From Gymnogyps californianus (Eukaryota; Chordata; Aves; Accipitriformes; Cathartidae): a stretch of 64,000 bases of DNA. Both the position numbers and the translations under genes were made by a program. Of the stretch, positions 12,395 through 26,400 are shown piece after piece (positions within the stretch are counted from its first letter, which is position 1; the number at the start of each line of letters is the position of its first letter). The notes below the pieces were generated by a model. It was not told the DNA's origin. It did not search any database and saw only the letters and a program-made list of their open reading frames with translations. The stretch spans positions 101,320,877-101,384,876 of the forward strand of contig NC_059472.1 in assembly GCF_018139145.2 (NCBI RefSeq), given 5' to 3'.

Positions 12395-12530
12395 TCTTAA
12401 TATTCCTAGGAAGTGGACAGAATTATCCCCATTTTTCTAGTGGGAAACTTGAGGGAAAGGAAAGGTCAGAGATCATTAGGAGTAAGAAGGTAGAAAGAGA
12501 TCTGGGCACATCCTCTTCCAGTTCTTTGCT
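12395..12530 (-). mobile_element. MIR-like SINE remnant (antisense)
   Basis: Reading the plus strand, AATTATCCCCATTTTTCTAG, TGGGAAACTTGAGG, AGGTCAGAG and AGATCTGGGCACATCC follow the reverse complement of the MIR core ('CCCATTTTACAGATGGGGAAACTGAGG...'). With the copy just upstream it makes a tail-to-tail inverted pair of the same SINE family. A 67-codon frame running through it is a by-product. Confidence 0.58.
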
Positions 12531-13372
12531 TTCCTTGCATCTCAGGCCATCTTTAGGCACAGGCAAAACACGGGTATTCGTCTTGGAGATCTGACTACAG
12601 GCAGACAGCCCTATGAGCCTTCCTTCCTCTATTAAGAATGGCTGGTTCCTTATTGTGGGGACAGCAGAATTTATTTTTACCTATGCCGCTAAACCCTTGA
12701 TCCAGTTCTGCTCACCTTGTTTGCTTAAGAACAAAGTTACCCTTCTCAGAAAAGTACATATTCCCTATGGGCACATATTTCCTGCAAGACAAAAGTTAGG
12801 TGGTTATACCTTTTCACATTCACTTCCAGGACAGAATTGCATATGCCAGTGCTTGCAAATATTGGAAGTATTTTGTGGATCCTTTTGGTGTAATATTTTA
12901 ATATATAAATCTTAGTGCCACAGAAGGAAATACTTCTGCCCTATCCAATTCTGAGCAGTTTAGTTGAAGAAAACTGAGGAAAGTGAAAGGGGAAAAACTG
13001 ATCAGTGTTGGAGGAACAGCTCACACCTTCTGTGCTGTCCTGGAAGCCTAAACTAAAATTTCTGCCTATTTGGAGTCAATGAGTGGTTTGTCATTCAGTT
13101 TCATAGGCCCGGGATATCATCCTCTGTTTACTCAGTTTCAGTCTCCTTGTGTAAGACTATCAGGAGCCAACCATGGAAACAAATCTCTCAGCTGCTGGAG
13201 CTATCAAGTAATCAAGATATTACTCAAGAGGCTAAAGCTCTTTTGACTTTCAGCCTGGGGTCTGCGAGACTGGTGTGAAAGGATACTTGCCCCACCTGCG
13301 GCTAAATAACAAAGCCAAAGTGAAACAGAACCCAAGACCTGTAATAATTTATTTCCATTGCAAAAGGATGGG

Positions 13373-13385
13373 CCCCCCCCCCCCC
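13373..13385. repeat. Poly(C) run of 13
   Basis: Thirteen consecutive C are followed immediately by an A-rich run. It is an unstable homopolymer and a likely site of length error in sequencing. It breaks or makes the open frames that cross it. Confidence 0.95.
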
Positions 13386-16300
13386 AAAAAAAGTGGAAAA
13401 AAGAAAAAAAGGATGCACCAGGCAATAGCTTTGTTGGGGAACACAGTCACATTGTGGCATACAGCACAAATTCCCCACACACTGCTGGAGGCTCAGGTCA
13501 GAAGTGCAAGCATATGTGAAGAGCAGTGGGAGGAGAGGTCTGGAATGAAAAAACATATGCATCCTGCCTCAATGTTAAGATCTGTGTGTTTCTGTTACTC
13601 CCTCAAAGGCTGCTCCTGCGTGGTTCCCGGGACAACCATGTGCCCCAGGCCCCTGATGGGATTCTCTTTGAGATCTAGAAGTGGTTTAGATATACCCTAC
13701 AGGCAGAAAAATATGTACCACTTAGTTATAACATGTTACCGGAGTAATGCAACCAGAATATAAAGGAAAATATTTTTATGTTACTATTTATTTAATTACC
13801 TCTATGGCTTCTGTTACCTTGCTTTATAGAAGCAAGTACTCCTTCAATGTTTACAAACTGAAATTAGGACATTGTGAAAAATTTGACATCACAATTCAAG
13901 TTTAATGCGCTATATGTACATACACAATAGATACAACAGTGTGGATTATAAAACTGTGTATGGCTTTACTTTGTGCACACATATACATACCTACAGATAT
14001 ATGTGAAAACAAGTCAAAGAGATTTGCTTAGTATGATTCTAGTATATGGACCTAGTAAAGATCTTACAAAATTGTAAATGATAAGTTAGAAGACACAGAT
14101 TTCATTGTCTCTTGGTATAATAGAGAAGGAGAATGATGTGAAACTATACCAAGAACACTGAACTAGGAACTAAACAAATTATGATGGGTATCTAGGAGAA
14201 TTTCCCAAGTCAATCTTATCTCTTTCTCACAGCTATGCTGATTACCATCAGTTTGTCTGAATTATTTGCCTTTTAAAATTATTTTCTTTGAGGCTCAGCT
14301 AGTCCCTTCCCCTTCTGGTCCCTTCACCTAATGCTTATATGACCCAGCAGGGGCTCTTTCGTGGAATCTTTGAACTTGAGCTCATGGGATACAACTTTGA
14401 GAAATGCGACTTCTCTTTTATTTCCGGTACTGATATCTCCTAGAAATTTGCTCTGCCTGTTTTTTAATATAGTGTACAGTGTCTGGGTTTTGGTTTTGTT
14501 GCTCTTTGTGCATCATGGTATCTATGGGCACCTGTGGCTGATGCAAATTACATGTATGTTTACATACAATAAATGAAGCATGGCTTTCAATGTACACTGG
14601 TTAATAAAAAGGAATGTTTATGAACATGTACTGTAGTGGGACAATTAAACACAAATCAAACTATCACTTTTTTTTCCTTTTGAGAATAACTTTTGTTAAA
14701 CAGAGAGAAGAATCATTTATCTCTGACTTCACAGGCTCTGCAACACCTAGCTTGGCCATAATAACAGAGCAGTAAACTCTTGGCCAAACCATTTTCTAGG
14801 ATGAGCAAATGCAACTCATATTCAAGACAGCTGAGCTTTGTGCAGTATATGGTAGGAATATGACACTTTCTTTTGACTTTGTTCTCAGATTTGGCAAATT
14901 AAGAAAAATAGCTGCTTTTCTTACAGCAGGTACATTTGGAATGTCTTCGCAAAGCCATACAGAGAAAAACAGTATCTCTGTATAGGTGGTACTTAAGGGA
15001 TCATGAAGATTTATGCCTATACATCTTGACTCAACAAGGAACTGATCGTATATGCCATTATGTTCTTAAATAAATGGCAGAGGGTCCATGTAACAAATGG
15101 GAACTACTCTTTCAGTTAAAAACATTCTCTTGCATAATAATTGGTTTCTTTTGATCAGTTCAGAAGTCATTTTACCCCACAGATACATACTAATAAAAAG
15201 AGACAGTAAAATTTAACAGTGACTGGTATAAGCAAACAGTTATGTCCTATAAATCCTAATGCATTCATGGCAAATATATGATTTGCCATCTGCTTTTGTT
15301 TATATCAGGTAAGCAGAGCTGAAATTTTCAAACTGTGATTTGTGGCTGAAGGAGAAATATTTAGTCACATCACGCTGGTTCTTGTTCTGTTTCTCACTAA
15401 GAGAACCTGTGCGGAAGGGGTAGATGAAGTGTAGAGTAAAATTAGGCCGCCTCAATCCTTTGAAAAAAAGACAAAATATTTAACTCAAAATTAAAAAAAA
15501 CCCCAAAACTTCATAAAAACATCAACAAACACATAAATGCTTTCCAATCAACACTTCCCTGTGAAAACAGTTGCTGTAAACTGCAAGTGTATTGCTGTTT
15601 TATGTGTTATAAAGAGAGGAGAGATGTGTTTGCGACAAGAGTTTGTCAGAGTGATAGTGAACGGTGTTTGCAAACCATTTTTCCAGAAGAATCCATTCTG
15701 TTAAAAGTTTTGAAAGGTGCTGAGCTGATTGAGTTGAGCAACATGGAGTCTGTGTTAGAGTGTTTTTTCTTCTAAAGTTTTGTTCTGACTACAAGGCTTT
15801 CGGAACTGATGGTACCTCATTGCAATTAACTGAGGCTTAACCAGTCACCACTAGAGCTGCCAGGAGTGCACTGTTTGCTGCTGAATTGGCCATGGCTGGA
15901 CTGAATGGGGACCTGGTGTTTTCTGTGAGCCATGGTATGGCAACAGAAGATAGATAAACTTTCATTGCACAACAGCAGCAACAGTAAACTTTGTGGGGTA
16001 GACTTGATGTGCTCCATCGGGAAATTATGACCGCTTCCTATTCTACTCATTCAAAGAAGCCAGGGTCTGAAATTGCCTTTGCACAGACAAGCAAGGAGTA
16101 TTTCCTCTCTGAGGTGATGTAATCTAAGATACAAAGCATCAAGTCCCTTTCTCTGTTTTAGTGTAGCAACCAAATTTTCTTATTTCACCATCGAATAAAG
16201 TATAAGGCATCTTAGAATGATATAAATCTTTCCTAGTTCCCACTGAGAATAAGGACAGATTTTTGTTTTCTTTCACAGTCTGATCTGTTACTTTCTCTGT

Positions 16301-16622
16301 AATCTTCATCTGTGTAAATTCAGCAATGTAGTCTGTAAATTGATTACATTTCCTCATGATTTGTTGGGGAATAAGTACTATTAAGTCTGTGTGGTTGGGC
16401 TCAGAATAACTTCATCTGATTTTAGGAAAGTTGTCCCTGATTTGCATCATTTCAATTGAGAATATAATGAGAATGTCTGAGTAATGATGCAATTTAAATA
16501 TTTCTCAAATTAGTTACTAGTATTTGAAAACTGTGAATAGCTGGAGTTAATGTAAGAGTTTCTAATCTATTATCTACCCAAAAAGACAACTGATCACCTC
16601 CTGAACGTGGTCTTTTCTCCTC

Positions 16623-16638
16623 TTTTTTTTTTTTTTTT
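16623..16638. repeat. Poly(T) run of 16
   Basis: Sixteen consecutive T lie inside a longer pyrimidine stretch (CTCCTCT before, CTCCC after). No SINE body adjoins it that I recognise. Confidence 0.95.
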
Positions 16639-19600
16639 CTCCCATGTTCTCTGGAGAAGTGTGCTAAGTAGCTGTTGTAGCTGATGATATTGTTTCATCA
16701 AATCTATAAAGAGATAATAATGAACATTGCTCATTCACTTACCTCTGAAGTACTCATGCAAACCTGTTATTAGGAAACTTATGTTATTATGATGCTATTT
16801 GCACTTATTTCTGAATACAAATTATTGACCTGCAACTGCTTAAAAGAAACAAAATCCTTCTAACCACTTACAAAAATACAGAAGTCTGCTCTTAAATTAG
16901 AGGATTAACTGGCTAGGATTGACTTTGCATATGGAATGGCAGGAGGAAAAGGGCAGCCTGAGTCATGTAACTGGCCTTGTTTATCTCAGTAAGAGAGAGA
17001 GGAAAATTTAATTTAGTGCATGCAATTTAGCATGCGAAAGGTCAAACTGGTGCATGCCTGCAGGTAGTTAATCAGAAAACTGCTATAATTCCCAACCCAA
17101 ACAATGTTAAGCAACAGAAATGCAAATATTGGCCCTTGCTCTGTGAGGCTGATTTCAGCTGATATTCATAAACCCCTCTTGCTTCTGTCCTGAGTATTTT
17201 ACATGATACAAATGATTTTGATTAAAAAAGAGTGTGTCTTTCCACCCTCAGTTCTTTTGTTGTCTCCAGTAGTGTTGGAACAGAGTGTACATCAGAGCAG
17301 AAGTGCAGCTGGGGCAGGATGCCTCTTGGGTGGACTCAAGTTAGTTTTAATTGAGTCCAAAAAAAGAAAAATTGTCTGACACATGGCATGTGCCATCTGA
17401 CAGTGGACAAAAAGCCTCAGATCAGTGACAACTGAGATGGAAGAAAGACCATGGCTGGATCAGCTGAAAGCAGCTCTTAGTCCAGGTGAGGGAAGTGTGT
17501 GTGTGCAGGAGTTACTGGGAAGTCTTTTGTAACAGAACACTTCCCTCCTCTCTCATCTCTTTTTCCCTTCTCTGCTGTATTTTACATTCTCTATCGCTTT
17601 AGAGTTCCACTTGGTGCTTTCAACCCAGTGCAGACCATCACAGAGTAGTGTAGCGTCCGAGTTCACTATTGTGCCTGCTTTTTGTTTTATAGGCTAGTAA
17701 CCTGGGAAACATATTGCTTTGTTTTTTTAAGATGCTGAATATCTTTTAGTTCTTTTCAATTTCCCAGATGTATGCTGCAATTAGCCAAAAGATATCATTC
17801 TTCTGTCCCATTTTTCCTTCTGTAAATATACACCGAGTAGCTTTTTTTTCCCCCCACAAGATCTCATAGGAAAACTACTTTCCTTCCAACCCTGATCTAC
17901 ATATACATCTCTATTCATCTTGTAGTGCTGCTTTCTGATACTCAGTTGTGTCCTTTTCAAAATAATAAACGCCAATCCCAAAATAAATTGGACTCAGATC
18001 AAGTGTTGCTGTTAAATCTTAGATCTGATTGGGACCCTGATATGCGGCAAGCTTGGAATTCACATTTCCCTCCCAGATGTCAGAAAATGGTGTCTGCCTG
18101 CAAAACCCGAAAGTCTTAGAGCCAGTTGTACAAATGCAGCTGCTTTCTTATTTAGTGGAGTTAGTCACAGGCAGCATATTATTCTCATTTTCCAAAGTCT
18201 GCCCTGGCTTACAGAGTTGCTTCAGGGCATAAAGCATTGATTTTGATCTGTAAACTCACGTGTGGTTTAGGTGCTGACTGTCTATGGGCATCATCCTTTC
18301 ACATATTGAGTGCCTTGTGGGAGGTGCAGAGTTCCTTCAGCTCACATTGTATTTAAGGTAAGTGTGAGGTAAATGGAAAGAGGCAGTAGAGACCTTGAGA
18401 AAGCCCCCCTTCTCTATGCAGTATCATAATATACTTGAGCTTTGCTAGACACTTGTAGTCTCCAAACATTTGGCAACTAAACTAGTCAGACATAATCTAA
18501 TGTAAACCTCATTTATTTCTGTTCCCAGAAGGGAACAGATGAGGAGGCTGGAGTAGTTTTAATGATCTTGAACTGTGTATGGATGTCGAGGAGACAATAC
18601 CATTGTTTGCTGTGGCAAGTGCTTTAATTTTTAAATGATGAAGATGTACCCAGACAGGGCACATTCAGGTCTGCTTCATGACTGTAGTGTGCAACGGCTG
18701 GTAAAGGGCCAGCACAAGAACTTTTCCTCTGCTCCTTTCTCTCACCCGATGCCAGTGGCAGGGCTAAGCAGATGAAGTCTTATATCTCAGCTGAGCTGTG
18801 GGGCAGAAGCACACCACTCAAGGGAGCTCTGCAGTGACTCAGGCTGATGAGTGGGAGTCCTGGCTGCGAAACACAGCTGGCTATTTCCTGCCTGCCTGGT
18901 TGATTTTGCTTACTGGTATAAGAAGCAAAGAGAGCTGTACGCCCACCTCTTCCTCTGTCTTTCCTGTATTTTCCTACTGGTGAAGTAACCAGCAGGAAAA
19001 AAAAAAAGGAGGAAAAGAAAATATTGTGAGGGAGGAAGATGGACAAATGCAGCTTTCCATTTCCTTTTCATAAATCTAGAGGGAATCAGTTGGATTTGAC
19101 CCAAAAGGTCTAGCAAGTATTGACTCTATTTTCTGCACCCTGCTTAGTAAAAAAATTTAATTTAATGTAACTGAAAATACAAGTGCAGTTACTTGATGGC
19201 ATTTCCACTATTGTTGTTGTCTAGGTATCTGCCATCCCATAAACAAATAAAGGCTCTGGTCCAGCATCAGAGAAGGTCTGCTCCAAATTCCATAGAGGAT
19301 GACAACAGAACCCTGGACTGAGGAAGGGAGAAGCTGGAAAGGTAAAGTGGCAGTAGTAGACTCATATTTGGTCCTGTAAATAGTCAAGTGCTTAAACTCA
19401 AGACCACAAATAGCTGCTTTGATTTAACTTAGGTGAAGAAACTTCAATGAGAAAGTTGGTATGCGTAAAATTAACCACATACATAAGTCTGCAGAACTAG
19501 GGCTTAAGCCACACTCAATAGTCTGTCATGATTTTTAGTTACTTTTTTTGTGCCACATTCTGTAGGCTTAAAGGCAGACTATGAACTCTGAATAAGAGAA

Positions 19601-20304
19601 TGGTAACTTTGTCTAGGTTTCTCAATTTACTTTTTTTTAATGCTGTAGGTTTCAAAAACAGGAGAGACCTTTTGAAGGTTCTAACAAGTTATATCGGTGA
19701 AAGCAGATTTCAGTCCACACAGCCAAATTTCCTCATGAAGGTGCTCATTGTATTCCTAAATCCATAGCTCTCATAATAGGCTTGAGTCACTCTGCCCAAG
19801 AAAGAAAAGGAGACTTGTGAGTCACTTGCAAAGAGGTTATGATGACTTGCTCTGTGAAGCACAGAATTGTCACTCAGGAATATCACCTTCCCCTTAAGAG
19901 AGTAAGAGTTGAGGGTGCACTGTGCTGCTTAGGTTCTAGACAATCAAGCAAAGCTGTCGCTGTTGGAGGACGTTGTAACAGGAACACATGAATAGGTCAA
20001 AAGATTAATCCATTTAGGAAACAGTTCTTGAACAAGCATCCTTTTTCTAGTATTTCTCATCTCTCCTAGGAATGGCCAGTTGCATAGGGAGCAGCACTAA
20101 GGTAGAGTGTAATGTGTGGTTTTGGTTGTGTTTATGGAAAATTGCAAAAGAAGAGAGTAGTGGATTCATTCACAAAACCTTTCTGTTTGTAGGAATACTC
20201 AGGAGCAGAATAAAAAACCACAGAAACCCCCCACGCCCCCTTAAGCAAAGCACCAAGGATGTGGTCTTCTTGCTGGTAGCTTGTCACTAAGGCCTGACAA
20301 AATT

Positions 20305-20333
20305 CACATACACACACACACACACACACACAA
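20305..20333. repeat. (CA)n microsatellite
   Basis: About 14 CA units with one TA interruption near the 5' end. This is an ordinary dinucleotide repeat, likely polymorphic in length. Confidence 0.97.
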
Positions 20334-22177
20334 AACCTGCATGTGGACTGTTTAAATTTGACTCCAACTGTGATTTTGATGACTGAATTACAGGGTTAAA
20401 TATGTTGGCAGTGAAAGCTGGAAAACTGGACTGAGTACTGAGAAGCTGCATGGTGGGGAGTAAGGAAGACACTCTCCCCTGCAGGCCCAGGGAATGGTTC
20501 CAGGTGCCTGGTGGGACTTTAGACTGTTACCTAAGGTAGAAATGCACATATCAAATTCAGCCTTCTCATGGATGTTTGAGTGGGTGGTGTGGTGGGAAGA
20601 CCCACGCAGCTGTGGATCCCTAGCTTTGTACCTTTCAAATGAATCATGACCATGTCTGCCTCCGATATAGTCCAGTGCCAAAAGGAATCCCAAAGAGACC
20701 TCTAAAGACTCTGGAAGCATGACAGATTCGTGTGGATCTGCTCATCATGGCAAATTCTCCTTTAAAATGTGCGCTCCTGGACTCCTAAAGAGCTGGTCTT
20801 CTAGTATGTGTTTGCCTCAGTACTGCCAGTGAAAGAAACACACATCTAGAGAGAAGAGACAGCAAGAGTTGATTAATATTGTGTGGCTACAATAGAGTGG
20901 ACTTGCCTAATGTCCTTTTGCCAAATTTACAATACCAAGCTTCCCAGATTGAAGCTCTCAATAATTATAACAAGTAGATCAGTAGCCTTTAACCAGGCTC
21001 AAGGAAAATGGTTCCCTAACTATTACTCAGACCTGTGCTGTGGCTAATGGACATATAAAAGGCCACAAGCATTTCATCTTAGTTTTTTGAAACAGAATGC
21101 ATTACTCTGTAGTTTGACTGATTGCCCAAAGAGATGTTTATAAAATAGGCAGTCTGCTTACCATCATTCTGATTATATTGTCAGTCATTTGACCAAATGC
21201 TTGAAAATCTTAGTGACTTGGAGAAATGCTAAACAAAATGGTCATTTGATCAAATAATTAGGACATTTTATTTTCTTATTGGTTTAGTTTTTATTAGTGC
21301 TGTATATGCAGATAGTGCTTTTCACTCTCTGTCTCTACTGTAGGAAGATAAGAATTTTGATTCACTTGACCTTATGACTCATTTAGTTGTGCCATATATA
21401 CTAGGATTAAAAATTGCTGAGCAGAAGGGCAGAGAATTTGTGTACTTTTACTGTCCTTTGGCATATTTTCTTTAGAAAATACTTTGTCTTTAGTAATAAC
21501 ACAAAACTGTAGTAAAATTGTGGAAAATAGATGAATAAATTAGGACATCTGACACAAAAAACAGTTCACCAAAGGAGCTTCAGGAAAGGAAATGAAACAA
21601 CGCATTGTGGAACAAACAGGATGCTACCAAAGCTACACAGTATACTTGGGACAAACCGTCAACAGAAAGCAGATAGGCCCAGGTGCTGCTTGAGTGGTGC
21701 ATCCTGCTTCTTTTGAAGTTTTTGTTTTTCCTGGTTGTATAGAGAAAGAACTGTAAGCCCTGTGTACTGCAGGTCTAAAGCCAGGATTTTGGGAGTTACT
21801 CATGGGAGTTACTGCTCCCACAGCAGTATTGACACCAGTGTTTGCTGTGTATTTATTAAGTGCTGTACTTGAACAGACAATGCACGTGTCATCTTACTAC
21901 AGAACACTTGACTTTATGGAATATCAAGGGAGCTCAGACTGAGTTTCGTAGGCGGAACTGCTTATAAGCATGATATATAGGGAGCAGGCATGTTTTGCAA
22001 GTTATTGAAGATGGTGGAAATCAATCTGTTAATCATAGCAGGTTTCTGTGATTTTAAATATTATAGGAATGCTGGTAAAATATGGGTGCTCTGAAGTTTA
22101 AGCTCCAACTTCATCTTGGTAAGCCTTGAAGCAAAAATCCAAATGCTGTCCTAAGCCTAATCTAGAAGTAGATTCTG

Positions 22178-22196
22178 ATGTAAACTGAGTTTACAT
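22178..22196. repeat. Inverted repeat with 9-bp arms and 1-nt spacer
   Basis: ATGTAAACT, then G, then AGTTTACAT. Each arm contains GTAAAC, the core of forkhead sites, so the element presents two opposed FOX-like half sites. It is too small to rule out chance. Confidence 0.8.
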
Positions 22197-22798
22197 AGCT
22201 GAGTTGAGGTCAGTCAAAAACAAAGAGGAAAACATAAACATAAACTCTCCCTGAAAGACAGAGAAAATGCAGTGGGTGTGCTCATGGAGCCATTCTGATA
22301 TGAAAATAATGGAAACTGGTGAAGGATTACATCCATGATGTTCTCAGTTTTTGTTGTTAAACTCATTGCTAATGCCAGTGGGAGATTTTTCTTTTTAATT
22401 ATGGAAGAAGTTGAAGGATTTGGTCTGTAAACAAGGAGAGGGAATTAGAAATAGGGTACAGCCTGAATTTAGGAGATGATAGAGCATTTCTCAAGAATCT
22501 GAGTCTGCAATGTGGTCATAAGAAATGAAGGGATTTTATTAATCTTAGGTAGAAGTAAGCTACACCTAACTGAAAACTAATGTTAATAGTTCCACAGAAG
22601 AATAAACATTTGAATTAGAATCCAGACATCAGTTGACTCTTATCCAGTATTAAATGGAAACACATGCAGGGTGGGAGGAGGAGGTGGCAAGAAGCCCCAA
22701 GCTCCTTTTCATTTCAGGGTTTTACTCAATCATGGCCACTGCCAAAACAGCCCATAAAGTTGAGCCAATTCAAAACCATTCAGTTCAAGGCTGAAACA

Positions 22799-22823
22799 TC
22801 TCTCTCTCTCCCTCCCTCCCTTT
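22799..22823. repeat. CT-rich simple repeat
   Basis: (TC)n passes into (CCCT)n: TCTCTCTCTCTC then CCTCCCTCCC. It is a pure pyrimidine tract of about 25 bp. Confidence 0.95.
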
Positions 22824-23284
22824 GTTCATAAACATGCTTCAGTCAGGTGTTAATTGCAATCCCCAGTAAAGCCTCAGAGCTGCGCAGATTCTCCTGGGGA
22901 AAATGACTGGACTCAGCACTTTGCAGATCTGTTTATTTTACTTTACTGCACTTTAGTTACCCCAGCTAGCTTGCTACATAGAGAGAAGAGAGAGGAAAGC
23001 CCAGCATACAGAAGAGTCCAGGGAAAGGAAAGAGTATCGCTCTTCCAAACTGAACAGCTTACATGAGAATTGCTTGCCCGTAGTGTGTTGATTGGGTGTT
23101 GAAGTGTCCTTTCTCTGGGGACCTGACCTTTCAATATCCTGAAAAGTCTGCTTCTTGCCAGGTCATTCCAAGCCATCTTCTCTTGTGCCATGCGTCACAG
23201 GCAAAAAGCAAGTGTGAGAACATCTTACCACATATTATTTGTTATTGTTAATAGTAAGAATTATTTGCTAATCTCTGATGATGT

Positions 23285-23405
23285 GATCAGCACTGAACAA
23301 GACACAGATAAGAACAGAGCATACCCTGAAGAGTTTATAATTTCGAAGACAAACATAGATGAGACAACATGCACTTGGAAGACCCTGAAGTGGATGCAGG
23401 CCTAC
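23285..23405 (+). mobile_element. Possible ancient SINE/LINE tail remnant
   Basis: CAGCACTGAACAAGACACAG followed by CCCTGAAGAGTTTATAATTT resembles the widespread ancient amniote repeat phrase 'gccctgaagagcttacaatct' found in old SINE and LINE2-type tails. The match is partial and from memory, so the family name is left open. Confidence 0.35.
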
Positions 23406-26400
23406 TAAGAATTTAGAATGAATTAAATGGGAGTGGGAGATGATTTGTTTCTGATGCAGTCTCTTTTAAAGAACAGAATTTTTTACTTGGGCTCTAGCAA
23501 GAAAATGTTGTCATGAAAAGCACGCATGTCTTAACTTACTATGCCCTCTGGGAAATAAATAAGGCCATACTCTTACTTATCTAAATTGGCAGACTGTTGT
23601 TGAAGCAGATGCAACTCTGTTAAGTTACATCAGGTGGGCATCCGACCACAGAGCTACACAGACACCTGCACATTTTAAGATAGGCCAACAAGCTAATTGT
23701 TCTGAGTTCACAGAGGACTGAATATGAATTTGAGATCTTGTGTGTCAGCTTGCTTGCTAATTCTTGGAAAGTGCACTTTCCTTAGGTAGAGAAATACTGC
23801 TGTACAAGTGAGGAGAAATTCCAGATATTTTTACACTGTCTAAAGTGTGCAAACAGAACAACTGATTCCTAAGTAAAACTTGTTTAGAAGGCAAATTAAC
23901 TTAACTTCTATCAGTGGCTACCTAGATACACATATAACAAAAAAATATAATTTTTAATTAAGGGAAGCAGTACTTTCTTTTGAGTAACCTTTATTCCTGT
24001 TGAGGTTTTACAGAAACTTGACTGTTTTAAGTGTTGGCCATTGCTTTCTGGAAATCAGGCAAATTCACAACGCAAAGGCTTGTCCGTAGAGGTAAATTAC
24101 CAGCAGTAAACTAAGATGTGGAATGACGTTGCGTTAGCTGCTCTGCACTAAAACCCCCTATGGACATTGAGAGTGCACACTAAGAGTTCCTTTGTATGAA
24201 GTGGCTTCCTCAACTGCATGTAAAAATACACATGCAGGAGCAGCATGGAGTAAATCCACACTGCAGCTTGTAAATTCACACCCTGCTTTCCTTGTATAAG
24301 CAAACCCATAGTCAAGGCCTTGCATTCATTCCACTGGCATAAACCTGAATGAATAGATGAACCTTACACCTTGCCCTGAAGGTAAACATGTTTAGGCTAA
24401 TGTGATGCGTAATGGAGGGAATGCTGTCAGGAGCCAGGGCACGGCCACAGATAATCTTGGGAGAGTCAGTAAAAGTACTTCAGAAATTCTCAATGGCCAT
24501 AATGGAGAGAAGACATTCTCATTGTCAGAGGGAGATCACCTAGCAATCCTGAAGAACATGAGCATGACTTGAAATGTAGCTACAGACTTCTTGCCCAGTG
24601 TGTCGTTCCTTAGTTTTTGAAGGGAATCTCAGTGTTGAATAGTAGATTTCTCTACCATTTTAGGCAGAATGAATATTATTTATTTATTATCTTTGGCAGT
24701 GAAAGTTATAGGAGTGCAGCTGAGCTCAGACCTGCCAAGTCTCATGTAGCTGAAAAGGAGATTTTCTCACAACAATCTCTGGGTCTTTCCTAAAAGTCGC
24801 CCTCTCTAATGAGTATTCCTCAAGGTGTTTCAATGAGACATTTAAAATCTTTTCAAGTACTTTGAACTATCCTTCCAAACTGCCGCTACTTGACAGCCCT
24901 GTAAGACACAGTCATCCAAGGCTGAGCTGATTCCCATCTGCAGTAGAGTAGCAATGGTGATCTTGTCTGCCCAGTTTTCACTGAAGGTCAAAAGCAGTCT
25001 AAAGATCGGGGGGCCCTCCCTGAGAGGAATGAGCATCTCCCTTTCCTCCTGCCACTGTTACTTCTGCAGGAATATACACAGAGCTGCCTTTCACATTTTT
25101 TTAGATTCTTATGTGCAAAGAGTATCTTTGTCCAAACATGCATGAGCCATCAGGCTGTTTTTCCAACCTCTGTTATTCGATGGCCTCAGGAACCCATTTG
25201 CAGAATGTGATTTTACCCAAACATACATATTTTACTGTGAAATATTTATCTTTGATTAACAGTATAAGAAATTGCACGTACTCAAAAATCCACTCAATTG
25301 TCAACAACTGGGGCTACAGCAGTTTTGTTAAAAATACTCACTTGCTTGTGTTTTGATCATAAAGCTTAAGAAAGCTGTGAAAAAAGAATAGTGACTAAAA
25401 CTTCTCCCTGCATCCCTGAACATATGCCTACAAAGTAAAGTGGTGTTGATTGCAGAATAAGGAGGTGACAAGCACGAGCTAGCTACCACGGTAGGGGAGT
25501 CAGAGTGCTACTGTAGGCTTCAAAATGGGCAAAGAACAAGAGCTCCTGAAACCTGTGTATACGGTTACTAGCTCATGCCAAAGGCCACGTCTTCAGTGCT
25601 AGAGTTAGACAAGTGAGCCAGAGTAATTCTTGCACAAATTTATACTTTTCTGTTTTGCAATCACAGCTTTGTTTTGCTGTCTACACATTCATTTTTTCAA
25701 CTTTGGAATTGGATATCTCATCTGAGGAAGTTTTAGTTATCTTCTGTAATGCTCACGAGGCACACCCAGGGGACAATGCATCCTACTTGTCTCAGACATC
25801 TCTCATGGTGGGTTGAGTTCTGTGGAGATTTCTCTTGCTTCCTTCCTCCTTCTGATAGAGATGTATCTTAGATTACTAGCTTGAACTGGGTGGCTAGCTC
25901 TTAGCCAGTCAATTTTAGAAGAGATCAAACCAGGCCCAGAGAGTGAGCATAGACTGTACGATCACGCGCCTGCCAAACTTGGCGTGCAAGAAATAACAAT
26001 GGACTGCCACACTTATTCATTATTGGGCTGAATTCTGCTCGTTTTATGTACCTGGGAATTTATTGTTACTATTGGGCTCTGACCTGTGTGCTATATACGG
26101 AAAAGCCACACCATTTTAGTGGATGCTAAATAAAGCGGTCATATTGGTGATGGCTTGCCAGAACTGAAATGCTTCCCTGATCCCCAGGTTAGCCTCTTGA
26201 GCCTCTAGTGCCACCTGCTCCAGAGGTGGTTTTTATATCTTTCAAAGGGCAGCCTAGGAAATATGACAGTATTTATCAACGTATGCTGGGAATAAACTCA
26301 GAGTAATGTATGTTTGGGGCACTGACCCCCTGAGGGCTGCCATTCAATTATGTCTCCAGCACAGGATGTTAGAATTTACGACTGGCTGTAGAGATGCTTC

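Larger units (their letters stand above)
12531..20304. other. Unique non-coding DNA with homopolymer runs, no gene seen
   Basis: No exon or transposon is recognised. The longest open frame in this stretch (13275-13763, plus, 162 codons) crosses homopolymer runs of C and A and has no domain character. Notable simple sequence: 13 C at 13373-13385 and 16 T at 16623-16638. The part around 16900-17170 is low in CpG and unique, and contains ATGCAAAT at about 17120, so it may be a conserved non-coding element. Confidence 0.5.

Noticed and set aside
13275..13763. 162-codon open frame on the plus strand
   Set aside because: It crosses a run of 13 C and A-rich runs, giving a P/K low-complexity stretch. 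It has no domain, no homology I recognise and no promoter or splice context.
14145..14270. Possible further MIR-like remnant (GAACACTGAACTAGGAACTA)
   Set aside because: Only the first block is suggestive; the downstream core order does not follow.
24280..24380. Phrase resembling old amniote repeats (CACTGGCATAAACCTGAATG)
   Set aside because: The match is one short phrase with no supporting blocks on either side.
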